A stretch of 64,000 nt of DNA from CAWUEX02 sp963921305 (lineage in GTDB: Bacteria > Pseudomonadota > Alphaproteobacteria > Rhodospirillales > Rhodospirillaceae): positions 1,054,001-1,118,000 of the forward strand of contig CAWUEX030000002.1 in assembly GCA_963921305.4 (NCBI GenBank). The letters are read 5' to 3'. Position 1 is the first letter of the stretch. Each line of letters opens with the position of its first letter. This document shows positions 25,083 to 33,578 of this stretch, piece after piece. A program made the translations under genes and the position numbers. The notes under the pieces were generated by a model. It made no database searches. It saw only the letters and a program-made list of their open reading frames with translations, and was not told the origin of the DNA.

Positions 25083-25897
25083 CGGCCACCGCGGTGACGA
25101 TGCCGTCAACGTTCAGCGGCGTTGCCCTCGCGGCCATACGATTGACGGTTACGGCAGTCTGGATCGGTATCTTAGTTCCGATCATCGCGGTCCTGCGCGT
25201 CTTAAGCGTTCACACAGCACGGCCAAGACGTCTGTTCTTTCAAGGGCTGTGCCGGATTATCGGCATCGACGTTGTGGTGCACGGCGCACCGTCGGAGCGG
25301 CGGCCGGTGCTGATTGCCAGCAATCATATCTCCTATCTAGACATCTTCGCCTTTGGCAGCGTCACCGAACTGGAATTTGTCTCCAAGGCCGAGGTAGCCG
25401 ACTGGCCCGTGTTCGGCTTGCTCGCCAAGCTTGGCGACACGGTGTTCATTGAACGACGGCGCAGCCAAACCGACGCGGCCCGGGAAAGTATGGCGGCCCG
25501 GATGGTGGCGCACCGGGTGATGGTGTTTTTTCCCGAAGCGACCTCTGGAGACGGCAACCACCTTCTGCCCTTCAAAAGTGCGTTGTTCGCTGTCGCCCAA
25601 GACCTGGCCACGGACGGACGGCCTGTGACGGTCCAGCCCGCCGCCATCACCTATACCCGTCTCAATGGGTTGCCCTTGGGTGTGGGATGGCGCCCGTTCT
25701 TCGCCTGGTATGGAGACATGACCATGGTGGGACACCTGTGGCAGTTCCTGCAATTGGGCCGCACCACGGTCGAGATCGCCTTTTTGCCGCCCCTAGACGG
25801 CGCGTTGGTCACAGACCGCAAAGCCACGGCCACCGCCGTTGAGAGCGCCGTCCGGACCGGCTTTAACGCCATGATCCAGGGCCGTACCCCGGTTTGA
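25079..25897 (+). CDS. olsA: lyso-ornithine lipid O-acyltransferase, PlsC family
   Basis: 272 residues from the TTG at 25079. One N-terminal membrane segment, then the acyltransferase motif NHISYLD (H-x4-D), FVSKAEVADWPVFG, GDTVFIERRR and FFPEATSGDG (the acyl-acceptor E-G-T-like motif, here EAT), the set of motifs of PlsC/OlsA proteins. It completes ornithine lipid synthesis. TCAGGA lies 8 bases upstream of the TTG and the TTGA overlap with olsB argues for coupling; the ATG at 25100 has no ribosome site. Upstream codons in the same frame overlap olsB and are a shadow. Confidence 0.88.
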   Translation: MTATAVTMPSTFSGVALAAIRLTVTAVWIGILVPIIAVLRVLSVHTARPRRLFFQGLCRIIGIDVVVHGAPSERRPVLIASNHISYLDIFAFGSVTELEFVSKAEVADWPVFGLLAKLGDTVFIERRRSQTDAARESMAARMVAHRVMVFFPEATSGDGNHLLPFKSALFAVAQDLATDGRPVTVQPAAITYTRLNGLPLGVGWRPFFAWYGDMTMVGHLWQFLQLGRTTVEIAFLPPLDGALVTDRKATATAVESAVRTGFNAMIQGRTPV

Positions 25898-25992
25898 GAT
25901 ACAAATGCGCGCGTTTTTGGGGGATATCGGGTCAGCCTGCCAATGGCCTTCCCCTTTGCCTTGTCAACAACAAGCGGGTATAGACCCTGACT

Positions 25993-27426
25993 ATGCCTCG
26001 GCAATCGCTCGGGAAATCCATGAGCCGGCACGACCGCCGCAAAAAGCTGTTCATCAAGACCTACGGCTGCCAAATGAACGTCTATGATTCCGCACGGATG
26101 ACAGACGTCCTAGCGCCGTTGGGCTATGAGACCGCGGAGGAGCCGGATGGCGCCGATCTGGTGATTCTCAACACCTGTCACATCCGCGAAAAAGCCGCCG
26201 AAAAGGTGTTCTCGGACCTGGGCCGTCTGCGCCCCCTTAAGGACGCGAAAACAGAGACCGGCGAGACCATGCTGATTGCCGTGGCGGGATGCGTGGCCCA
26301 GGCGGAGGGCGACGCGCTGGTCGCCCGCGCCCCATTCGTCGACATGGTGTTTGGGCCGCAAACCACCCATCGCCTGCCGGAACTTGTGGCCCGCGCCCAT
26401 CGTGAAAGCGGGGCGGTTCTGGACACGGACTTTCCGGTCGATACCAAGTTCGATCACTTGCCGCCGCCCCGGGCTGACGGCCCAACTGCCTTTCTGTCGG
26501 TGCAAGAAGGGTGCGATAAGTTCTGCACGTTTTGCGTGGTGCCCTATACCCGCGGCGCGGAATACTCTCGCCCGGTCAAAGCCGTGCTTGAGGAAGCGCG
26601 GGGCTTGGTCGCCGACGGTGTGCGCGAGATCACGTTGCTGGGGCAGAACGTCAACGCGTATCACGGGGACGCTCCTGAAGGTTCAACCACATGGGGCTTA
26701 GCACGGCTGATAAGAGAATTGGCCGACCTCGATGGCCTTGACCGCATTCGCTACACGACGTCGCATCCGCGTGACATGGACGATGACTTGATTGACGCCC
26801 ACGCCACCGTGCCGGCGCTGATGCCCTATTTACACCTGCCCGTCCAATCCGGCTCGAACCGCATTCTGGAGACGATGAACCGCGGCCACACGCGCGATAC
26901 CTATTACCGCATCATCGACAAACTGCGCGCCGGGCGGCCCGACCTGGCGCTGTCATCGGATTTCATTGTCGGCTTCCCCGGCGAGCGGGACGCAGACTTT
27001 GCCGACACCATGCGGCTGATCGAAGATATTGAGTTCGCCCAGGCCTTCTCGTTCAAATACAGCGCCCGCCCGGGCACACCGGCAGCGGATCATCAGGAAC
27101 AAATTGCCGAAGATGTGAAGTCCGCACGCCTCAGTGCCGTGCAGTCTTTGCTGAACACACAACAAACAGCATTCAATGCGTCGTGTGTCGGAAAGACTAT
27201 GCCGGTGCTGCTCACCGGCCCCGGACGCCACCCGGGCCAAATGATCGGCCGCAGCCCCTATCTGCAAGCCGTGCACATGGATGCACCAGCGGAATGGAAC
27301 GGCCAGATCATTGCGGCACACATCACCCAGGTGACCGCAAACAGTCTTGGCGCCGAGACGGTTGATCCGCTTCCGGCCTCTGCCACGACGTCTCAACCCG
27401 CAACCGCAAGGATTTCCGCAAATTGA
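25993..27426 (+). CDS. miaB: tRNA-2-methylthio-N6-dimethylallyladenosine synthase
   Basis: 477-residue radical-SAM methylthiotransferase acting on i6A37 of tRNA. N-terminal cluster Cys: YGCQMN (Cys26), NTCHIREKA and VAGCVAQ. Radical SAM cluster: C174-D-K-F-C178-T-F-C181. The central TTSHPRDM and HLPVQSGSNRILETMNRGHT and the C-terminal TRAM-type domain are present. Start: the first ATG at 25993 gives a slightly long N-terminus; the ATG at 26020 (MSRHDRRKK) is as likely. The stop overlaps the TTG of phoH (TTGA). Confidence 0.96.
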   Translation: MPRQSLGKSMSRHDRRKKLFIKTYGCQMNVYDSARMTDVLAPLGYETAEEPDGADLVILNTCHIREKAAEKVFSDLGRLRPLKDAKTETGETMLIAVAGCVAQAEGDALVARAPFVDMVFGPQTTHRLPELVARAHRESGAVLDTDFPVDTKFDHLPPPRADGPTAFLSVQEGCDKFCTFCVVPYTRGAEYSRPVKAVLEEARGLVADGVREITLLGQNVNAYHGDAPEGSTTWGLARLIRELADLDGLDRIRYTTSHPRDMDDDLIDAHATVPALMPYLHLPVQSGSNRILETMNRGHTRDTYYRIIDKLRAGRPDLALSSDFIVGFPGERDADFADTMRLIEDIEFAQAFSFKYSARPGTPAADHQEQIAEDVKSARLSAVQSLLNTQQTAFNASCVGKTMPVLLTGPGRHPGQMIGRSPYLQAVHMDAPAEWNGQIIAAHITQVTANSLGAETVDPLPASATTSQPATARISAN

Positions 27427-28439
27427 CCGACGCCACGGCACGTCTGACCTGTGAGTTCGACGACAACGCGCTCATCCAGCAACTCTACGGCCCCAACAAC
27501 ACCCACCTGGATCAGATTGAAACGCGGTTGGGTGTGACGTTGCACACCCGGGGCAACACGCTGACCATCGAGGGCCCGAGTGCTTCGGCCGAGAGCGCGC
27601 GCGAAACACTGATCAGCCTTTACAGCCGTCTGGCAGAGGGTCATTCGATCGACAACGGTGATGTCGACGGCGCGGCGCGGCTGGCCGAAGGTGGCGCGCC
27701 AGACGCGGCCAATAACGATGACCTGACGATCCGCACCCGTAAGCGTCATGTCCGCGCACGCTCAGCTGGTCAGGCAACGTTTCTGGATGCTCTCAACACC
27801 AAATCAATGGTGTTTGCCTTGGGTCCGGCTGGTACCGGCAAGACGTACCTTGCGGTTGCCAAAGCCGTGGAGATGAAACTCAGTGGACAGGTAGACCGAA
27901 TTATATTGTCCCGCCCGGCCGTGGAAGCCGGTGAGCGCCTCGGCTTCCTGCCCGGCGACATGCGCGACAAGATCGATCCGTACCTGCGCCCTCTCTACGA
28001 CGCTCTATACGATATGATGCCGGGTGACTTGGTGGTCAAACTGCTGGCCTCCGGCGAGATCGAAGTGGCGCCACTGGCGTTCATGCGCGGGCGCACCTTG
28101 TCGAACTCTTTCGTGATTTTGGATGAAGCACAAAACACCACTCCGGTGCAGATGAAGATGTTCCTGACCCGCATGGGCGAAAACGCACGCATGGTGGTGA
28201 CCGGCGATCTCAGTCAGATCGATTTGCCCTTGGGCGTAAAGTCAGGTTTGCGCGATGCCATGGATATTCTCCGCTCTATCGACGACATCGGTCATGTGAC
28301 CTTCACGCACAAGGACGTGGTGCGCCACGATCTCGTGACACGGATTGTGTCGGCCTACGACGCCCGGGATGCAAAACTTGTGGCAAAGAACGCGGATAAA
28401 AATGGTAACGGCGGTACCGCAGCAAAGGAGCCGCCATGA
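27423..28439 (+). CDS. phoH: PhoH-like ATPase
   Basis: 338 residues, the typical length of proteobacterial PhoH/YbeZ proteins, which pair with YbeY in ribosome and RNA quality control. Walker A is GPAGTGKT at 134-141, Walker B FVILDEAQN, and SRPAVEAGERLGFLPGD is a family signature. An N-terminal KH-like segment (DQIETRLGVTLHTRGNTLTIEG) precedes it. The start codon is TTG, overlapping the miaB stop as TTGA. The gene overlaps ybeY by 4 bp. Confidence 0.95.
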   Translation: MTDATARLTCEFDDNALIQQLYGPNNTHLDQIETRLGVTLHTRGNTLTIEGPSASAESARETLISLYSRLAEGHSIDNGDVDGAARLAEGGAPDAANNDDLTIRTRKRHVRARSAGQATFLDALNTKSMVFALGPAGTGKTYLAVAKAVEMKLSGQVDRIILSRPAVEAGERLGFLPGDMRDKIDPYLRPLYDALYDMMPGDLVVKLLASGEIEVAPLAFMRGRTLSNSFVILDEAQNTTPVQMKMFLTRMGENARMVVTGDLSQIDLPLGVKSGLRDAMDILRSIDDIGHVTFTHKDVVRHDLVTRIVSAYDARDAKLVAKNADKNGNGGTAAKEPP

Positions 28440-28960
28440 CCGCAGCCCGGCTGCGCACCTCGGTGCGTGTGGAGGACGAGGGGTGGCGCGTCGGACTGCC
28501 CGATGCCGCCCACCAGTGCCGCCGCGCGGCTGTGGCGGGCTGGACGCTCGGCAGACGCGCCCTGAACGACGAGCACGCCCTCTCCCGCCCTCTGTCCGCC
28601 CCGGTGGAAATCAGTATTCTCTTGAGCAGTGACGACGTCATTCAAGATCTGAATAGTACTCACCGCGGCAAAGACCGGCCGACAAATGTGCTCAGCTTTC
28701 CGGGGGACCACAGCCCCGGCGCACCTGGCATGGATATTCTTTTGGGAGACATCATCCTTGCCTGGGGAACCGTGTCCGGAGAAGCCAAAGCCGAAAATAA
28801 GCCAGTGAGCGACCATACCAGCCACTTGGTCATTCATGGCGTTCTGCATTTGTTAGGGTATGATCACGAAACTGACGATGACGCCACACGTATGGAACGT
28901 TTGGAAATTGACAGCCTTGCCCGCCTCGGCGTGCGCGACCCGTATGGGACCGGCTGCTGA
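28436..28960 (+). CDS. ybeY: endoribonuclease YbeY
   Basis: 174-residue zinc-dependent RNase that matures the 3' end of 16S rRNA and acts in ribosome quality control. The zinc motif H134-G-V-L-H138-L-L-G-Y-D-H144 is complete; NSTHRGKDRPTNVLSFPGD upstream is conserved. The ATG overlaps the phoH stop (ATGA). Length usual. Confidence 0.96.
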   Translation: MTAARLRTSVRVEDEGWRVGLPDAAHQCRRAAVAGWTLGRRALNDEHALSRPLSAPVEISILLSSDDVIQDLNSTHRGKDRPTNVLSFPGDHSPGAPGMDILLGDIILAWGTVSGEAKAENKPVSDHTSHLVIHGVLHLLGYDHETDDDATRMERLEIDSLARLGVRDPYGTGC

Positions 28961-28966
28961 AAAGAC

Positions 28967-29875
28967 ATGTCTGACACCCCACGCATAGATATGGAACGCG
29001 ACGGCGACGATGCGGCGCCGTCTTTGATGAAACGCCTGCGCGCTTGGCTGCCCAGCGGTGGCGGCGACAGCAACTCCGTTCGTGATGTCATCGAAGAGCT
29101 TATTGAAGAGCAGCCGGAGTCTGATGACGCCATCGACGAGCATGAACGGCTGTTGCTGTCGAATGTGCTGAAGCAACGCCACGCCAGCGTCGATCAAATC
29201 ATGGTGCCCCGCGCCGATATCGTCGCGACATCCACAGAAACGCCCGTTGATGAAGTCGTCAAACTTCTCGTCGAACAGGGGCATTCCCGCGTGCCGGTTT
29301 ACCGTGGCACGCTCGATGACGTGATCGGCATGGTGCACATCAAAGATTTGGCCAATGCCATACTCCAACAGAACGGCTCGGACGCCGCAGAGGCTCACCT
29401 TGAGAAAGCGCTGCGCCGGGTCATCTTCGTCGCTCCCAGCACACGCGTGCTGGATCTGTTGTTGGAGATGCGCATCAAACGCACGCACATGGCCATGGTG
29501 GTGGATGAGTACGGCGGCATCGATGGGCTTGTCACCATTGAAGACCTGGTCGAGCAGATCGTCGGCGACATCGCCGACGAACACGACTCAGAATTTGAGC
29601 CCGAACTGGTTGACCGGCCGGATGGCACGGTCGTCGCCGATGCCCGCGTGACCCTGACGGATTTTGTTGAACGCTACGGGCCTGTCTTCTCTGAGGAGGA
29701 CGTAGCGGAGCTCGATACATTGGGCGGGCTGGTGTTCCGCCTGACCGGGCGGGTGCCGAGCCGCGGTGAGCTCGTGACTCACCAAAGCGGAATAGAGTTC
29801 GAGGTCATGGACGCTGACCCCCGGCGCATTCGCCGCTTGCGCATTCGCAAACTGACGGACACCAGCGACACGTGA
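28967..29875 (+). CDS. corC: CBS-domain transporter-associated protein, CorC/hemolysin family
   Basis: 302 residues without membrane segments: two CBS motifs (about 75-200; MVPRADIVATSTETPVDEVV and RRVIFVAPSTRVLDLLLEMR ... MAMVVDEYGGIDGLVTIEDLVEQIVGDI) and a C-terminal CorC_HlyC domain (ARVTLTDFVERYG ... LGGLVFRLTGRVPSRGE). Soluble CorC proteins of this length influence Mg/Co transport or binding. It lies in the order ybeY-corC-lnt found in most proteobacteria. 6 bp after ybeY, and overlaps lnt by 4 bp (GTGA). Confidence 0.93.
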   Translation: MSDTPRIDMERDGDDAAPSLMKRLRAWLPSGGGDSNSVRDVIEELIEEQPESDDAIDEHERLLLSNVLKQRHASVDQIMVPRADIVATSTETPVDEVVKLLVEQGHSRVPVYRGTLDDVIGMVHIKDLANAILQQNGSDAAEAHLEKALRRVIFVAPSTRVLDLLLEMRIKRTHMAMVVDEYGGIDGLVTIEDLVEQIVGDIADEHDSEFEPELVDRPDGTVVADARVTLTDFVERYGPVFSEEDVAELDTLGGLVFRLTGRVPSRGELVTHQSGIEFEVMDADPRRIRRLRIRKLTDTSDT

Positions 29876-31494
29876 CCAATACGGCGACGCCTCTTCTGGC
29901 GCGCATCGCTGACACGCCACACTGGCAAAGAGGATGTGCGGCGGCGCTGTTCGGGGCGTTGTCCACGTTGGCGATGCCGCCCTGGAGCCTGGTCCCAGTG
30001 TTGTGGCTGACGTTGCCCGGCTTCCTGCTAATCGTGACCACGGCAGCCAACTGGAAGCACACCGTTGCACTGGGCTGGCTGTTTGGCTTTGGTCATTTCG
30101 CAACCGGATTCGCCTGGATTACGAACGCGTTTTTTGTCGACCGTGAAACCTTTGCCGCGCTGGCGGTCCCGGCCGTGGGCGCGCTTGCTGCGGGGTTCGC
30201 CTTTTACATCAGCGTGTGCGCGCTTTTGGTATGGCTGTTAAAACCGCGTGACACTAACGGCGCCCCACCCCACCTGGACAGACGGGCCGGACCTCTGGCG
30301 TTGCATGTTCTGGTCTTTGCCGCGGTATGGACTCTGGTTGAGTGGTGGCGCGGCTGGTTTCTCACCGGGTTTCCCTGGAATCCAGTCGGCAGCGTATGGA
30401 CCGCGCACCTGACCGTATTGCAGGGCGCGGGCGTTTTCGGCGTTTATGGATTGGGTCTCTTTACCGTAATCGCAGCGGGGTCGTTGGTTTTCGCTGGTGC
30501 AGCGGCACATCGGAACGTCATCGCGGCACTCCTCGCTCTCTTTCACCTTCCCATCGGACTCTTTGCAGTGGCAGGTTACTTTGTCCTTGAGGGTGAAGAC
30601 CCAGACGACGTGCCTGGTGTTGTGCTGAGACTTGTGCAGCCGAACATCGCCCAGTCAGATAAATGGCGCCCCGAGGAACGTGCACAGCACGTCTATGATC
30701 AGGTCGCCATGAGCACACAGGATGCGGAGGCGATCACGCACGTGCTCTGGGCCGAGACAGCTGTTCCTTTCGCGCTGAACAGCGCGGACGAGGCCCGCGC
30801 CGTTGTCGCCAGCGCCAGCCCGCCCGGCGGTTTGGTGCTGACCGGAGCCCCGCGACTGGTAACCGCGAACGGCACCCGGCAGGTGTTCAATAGTCTTTTT
30901 GTCGTCACCCCAGACGGCACAAGTGATGCGGCTTACGACAAGACCCATCTTGTTCCGTTCGGCGAATACATGCCCCTCAGTGAGTACATTCCCATCCCGC
31001 AACTCACTGGCGGCAGTGGATTTTCACCGGGGCCCGGTGCCGTGACTCTCGCACTGGACGGACTGCCGCCCGTCAGCCCATCGATTTGTTATGAGATCGT
31101 CTATTCGGGTGACGTGACCGAAGCCGGCAACCGGCCAGAATGGCTTTTTAATCTGACCAATGACGCCTGGTTTGGCGACTCCAGCGGGCCTTACCAGCAT
31201 CTTGCCGCGGCACGCTTACGCGCGGTCGAGGAGGGTTTGCCGCTCATTCGGGTCGCAAATACGGGAATCAGTGCGGTGATCGACAGCCGGGGCCGGATTT
31301 TGAAGTCCTTACCGCTGAATACGAAAGGCGTTTTGGATCATCCGCTGCCCGGCGCATTGCCCGAAACGATATTCGCCCGTTACGGTCATTTGCCCGTGCT
31401 GTTAATCAGTATTGTTCTGGTCGCAGCGGCTGGTTACAGGGCACATTTGATGAGCAAAATTGCCAAGAATCGGCGGAATCAGGGGAATTTATGA
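29872..31494 (+). CDS. lnt: apolipoprotein N-acyltransferase
   Basis: 540-residue inner-membrane enzyme adding the third acyl chain to lipoproteins. Six or more membrane segments in the first 230 residues, a periplasmic nitrilase-like domain with the triad Glu295 (WAETAVPF), Lys357 (YDKTHLVPFGEYMP) and Cys406 (SICYEIVYSG), and a final membrane helix. LTNDAWFGDSSGPYQH is also typical. GTG start overlapping the corC stop as GTGA. It would mature the lipoproteins encoded at 49711, 56347 and 59254 in this window. Confidence 0.96.
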   Translation: MTNTATPLLARIADTPHWQRGCAAALFGALSTLAMPPWSLVPVLWLTLPGFLLIVTTAANWKHTVALGWLFGFGHFATGFAWITNAFFVDRETFAALAVPAVGALAAGFAFYISVCALLVWLLKPRDTNGAPPHLDRRAGPLALHVLVFAAVWTLVEWWRGWFLTGFPWNPVGSVWTAHLTVLQGAGVFGVYGLGLFTVIAAGSLVFAGAAAHRNVIAALLALFHLPIGLFAVAGYFVLEGEDPDDVPGVVLRLVQPNIAQSDKWRPEERAQHVYDQVAMSTQDAEAITHVLWAETAVPFALNSADEARAVVASASPPGGLVLTGAPRLVTANGTRQVFNSLFVVTPDGTSDAAYDKTHLVPFGEYMPLSEYIPIPQLTGGSGFSPGPGAVTLALDGLPPVSPSICYEIVYSGDVTEAGNRPEWLFNLTNDAWFGDSSGPYQHLAAARLRAVEEGLPLIRVANTGISAVIDSRGRILKSLPLNTKGVLDHPLPGALPETIFARYGHLPVLLISIVLVAAAGYRAHLMSKIAKNRRNQGNL

Positions 31495-31527
31495 TCGGCT
31501 AAGCCGTTGTGACCAACATAAAAGGTT

Positions 31528-31557
31528 TTGAGTGAAAAGTAGTTTGTGTGTTAAGAT
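31528..31557 (+). promoter_or_regulatory. candidate promoter for the XRE gene
   Basis: TTGAGT (31528-31533) and TAAGAT (31552-31557) are 18 bp apart in the AT-richer gap after lnt. The leader would be about 130 nt and contain the three 16 bp repeats. By inspection only. Confidence 0.3.
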
Positions 31558-31644
31558 GTTTCAACGTTTGGTTGGTATCCATAGAACGATGCGTTACATT
31601 CTAGAACCGCCGGACAGGAAACTGGCCAACTCACAGAGCTAAGG

Positions 31645-31692
31645 CCCGGCTGATAAAGGGCCCGGCTGATAAAGGGCCCGGCTGATAAAGGG
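31645..31692 (+). repeat. three perfect tandem 16 bp repeats next to the XRE start
   Basis: CCCGGCTGATAAAGGG occurs three times without a gap or mismatch, at 31645-31660, 31661-31676 and 31677-31692. The AAAGGG that ends the third copy is 7 bases before the ATG at 31700 and is its ribosome site; each other copy carries an identical decoy site and TGA/TAA stops. Confidence 0.95.
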
Positions 31693-31699
31693 AATGAAC

Positions 31700-32194
31700 A
31701 TGGACCTCGCAGAAAACCGCAAAACCGAAACCGTGGGCATGCGCTCGACGCGCGGCCGTATGCCGTCAGGCAAACCAAATCCTGTCGATGTCCATGTCGG
31801 CGGGCGCGTTCGCCTGCGCCGCACGCCCTTGGGTTTGAGCCAGGAGAAACTCGGTGAAGCGATCGGGCTTACCTTTCAGCAGGTGCAAAAGTACGAGCGC
31901 GGCGCCAACCGCATTGGCGCGAGCCGCCTGTGGGACCTGAGCCGCGTGCTGGATTGTCCGGTGTCCTATTTCTTTGAAGATATGGGCGAGGATGTGGAAG
32001 CGGCCAGCCCGCGCAACCTGACGGAGCGGACAGCCGAACCGGATCAAAGCGAAGCCGACCCGATGACCAAGCGCGAGACTCTGGAACTGGTGCGCGCCTA
32101 TTACAAAATCACAGACCCACATGTGCGCCGGCGTATTTATGAACTCGCCAAGTCGCTCGCCGCGGCGGAAGGCGCCATTCTCGACGAGGACTAA
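31700..32194 (+). CDS. XRE-family helix-turn-helix regulator
   Basis: 164 residues. HTH_3 motif: VGGRVRLRRTPLGLSQEKLGEAIGLTFQQVQKYERGANRIGASRLWDLSRVLDCPVSYFFED (about 35-95), followed by an acidic linker and a C-terminal helical segment (ETLELVRAYYKITDPHVRRRIYELAKSL). This type of regulator sits directly before metK in many alphaproteobacteria. The ATG at 31700 is chosen because AAAGGG of the third 16 bp repeat is 7 bases upstream; an ATG at 31694 would be only 1 base from it. A strong terminator follows, so metK is a separate unit. Confidence 0.9.
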   Translation: MDLAENRKTETVGMRSTRGRMPSGKPNPVDVHVGGRVRLRRTPLGLSQEKLGEAIGLTFQQVQKYERGANRIGASRLWDLSRVLDCPVSYFFEDMGEDVEAASPRNLTERTAEPDQSEADPMTKRETLELVRAYYKITDPHVRRRIYELAKSLAAAEGAILDED

Positions 32195-32208
32195 GCTGGG
32201 ACTAAGCT

Positions 32209-32227
32209 GGCGGCTTAATCAGCCGCC
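32209..32227 (+). other. hairpin after the XRE gene
   Basis: GGCGGCT (32209-32215) pairs with AGCCGCC (32221-32227) around a TAATC loop, 15 bp after the stop codon. It is preceded by a short tandem repeat (GACTAAGCTGG twice) that spans the stop. It probably works with the terminator at 32244 in mRNA 3'-end protection. Confidence 0.4.
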
Positions 32228-32243
32228 GCATAAGCAGCTAAGG

Positions 32244-32276
32244 ACACCCCGCTCGACTGTAGCGGGGTGTTTTTTT
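32244..32276 (+). terminator. Rho-independent terminator of the XRE gene
   Basis: ACACCCCGCT (32244-32253) and AGCGGGGTGT (32261-32270) form a perfect 10 bp stem with a 7-base loop, followed by six Ts. It separates the XRE gene from metK. Confidence 0.93.
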
Positions 32277-32405
32277 GTTTTACGAATAGGCTCCTGATGA
32301 CAACACGGGCCTGAGGGTGACTCTTGCAAAAGCGCAGGCGTTCCTTTACCTCCGAGCACTCAGACCGGCGCCCGGCGCACTCAACCCGCATTCCAGGAGT
32401 ATCTT

Positions 32406-33578
32406 GTGCCTCTCTCGAACTATGTCTTCACAAGTGAGTCGGTGTCGGAAGGGCATCCTGACAAGGTCAGTGACCGGATTTCCGACGAGATCGTCGATTT
32501 GTTTCTGGACGCCGAGCCCGAGGCCCGCGTTGCGGTGGAGACGATGTGCACGACCGACCGGGTTGTACTCGCCGGTGAAATCCGCGGCCCGGACTCGATT
32601 ACCAAAGACGACATGATCGCCAAGGCGCGCGCCGCGGTGAAAGACATCGGCTATGAGCAAGACGGCTTTCACTGGGACACCATGACCGTGGACTGTTTCG
32701 TCCACTCACAATCGGCAGACATTGCTGTTGGCGTGGATGCAGCCGGCAATAAGGATGAGGGAGCAGGCGACCAAGGCATCATGTTTGGCTTCGCCGTCAA
32801 GGAAACCCCAACCTTGATGCCGGCGCCGATTCATTATTCCCATAAAATTCTTGCAGACCTGGCTGACGCGCGCCATTGCGGGGATGCCCCGTTTTTGGGA
32901 CCGGACTCAAAGAGCCAGGTCAGCTTGCGCTACGAAGACGGTAAACCGGTGGGCGCGACATCCGTCGTGGTGTCGACCCAACACACCGAAGATGCCAACC
33001 AGGATGACCTGCGCGCTTTCGTGCGCGGGCGCGTGGAACAGATTCTGCCGCAGGGATGGATGTGCCCCGACGAGGCCTTTTACGTTAACCCGACCGGCCG
33101 TTTTGTCATCGGCGGGCCGGACGGCGATTGCGGTCTGACGGGGCGTAAGATCATCGTCGATACATATGGTGGCGCGGCCCCTCATGGCGGCGGTGCGTTC
33201 TCGGGCAAAGACCCGACGAAGGTTGACCGCTCAGCCGCTTATGCCGCGCGCTATCTGGCCAAGAATGTCGTCGGCGCGGGGCTAGCAGACCGGTGTCTGA
33301 TTCAGTTGTCCTACGCCATCGGCGTCTCGAAGCCGTTGTCGGTCTACGTCGACACCCAAGGTTCGGGACACGTCGCGGAAGACGCGTTGTCTCAAGTGCT
33401 GCAGGACCTGATGGACCTGAGCCCACGCGGCATCCGCGAGCATCTGGGCTTGAACAAGCCGATCTACGCGCGCACTGCGGCTTACGGACACTTCGGGCGC
33501 GAGGCCGATGGCTCCGGCGGCTTCTCTTGGGAGCGGCTCGACCTGGTCGATGATCTCACCTCCGCGTTCGGTGTCTGA
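32406..33578 (+). CDS. metK: S-adenosylmethionine synthetase
   Basis: 390 residues, usual length. Makes SAM from methionine and ATP. Motifs: GHPDK at 16-20, DQGIMFGFA, GGPDGDCGLTGRKIIVDTYGG and GGGAFSGKDPTKVDRS (the phosphate loop). GTG start at 32406 with AGGAG six bases upstream. SAM made here serves MiaB and TrmB, whose genes are close. The 130 bp leader does not contain a recognisable SAM-II riboswitch but has a bulged stem (32311-32323 with 32354-32363). Confidence 0.97.
   Translation: MPLSNYVFTSESVSEGHPDKVSDRISDEIVDLFLDAEPEARVAVETMCTTDRVVLAGEIRGPDSITKDDMIAKARAAVKDIGYEQDGFHWDTMTVDCFVHSQSADIAVGVDAAGNKDEGAGDQGIMFGFAVKETPTLMPAPIHYSHKILADLADARHCGDAPFLGPDSKSQVSLRYEDGKPVGATSVVVSTQHTEDANQDDLRAFVRGRVEQILPQGWMCPDEAFYVNPTGRFVIGGPDGDCGLTGRKIIVDTYGGAAPHGGGAFSGKDPTKVDRSAAYAARYLAKNVVGAGLADRCLIQLSYAIGVSKPLSVYVDTQGSGHVAEDALSQVLQDLMDLSPRGIREHLGLNKPIYARTAAYGHFGREADGSGGFSWERLDLVDDLTSAFGV

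Noticed and set aside
31645..31692. 16 bp repeats as CRISPR or attachment site
   Set aside because: No spacers between copies and no integrase nearby.
32277..32405. SAM-II riboswitch before metK
   Set aside because: The conserved SAM-II core bases are not present.
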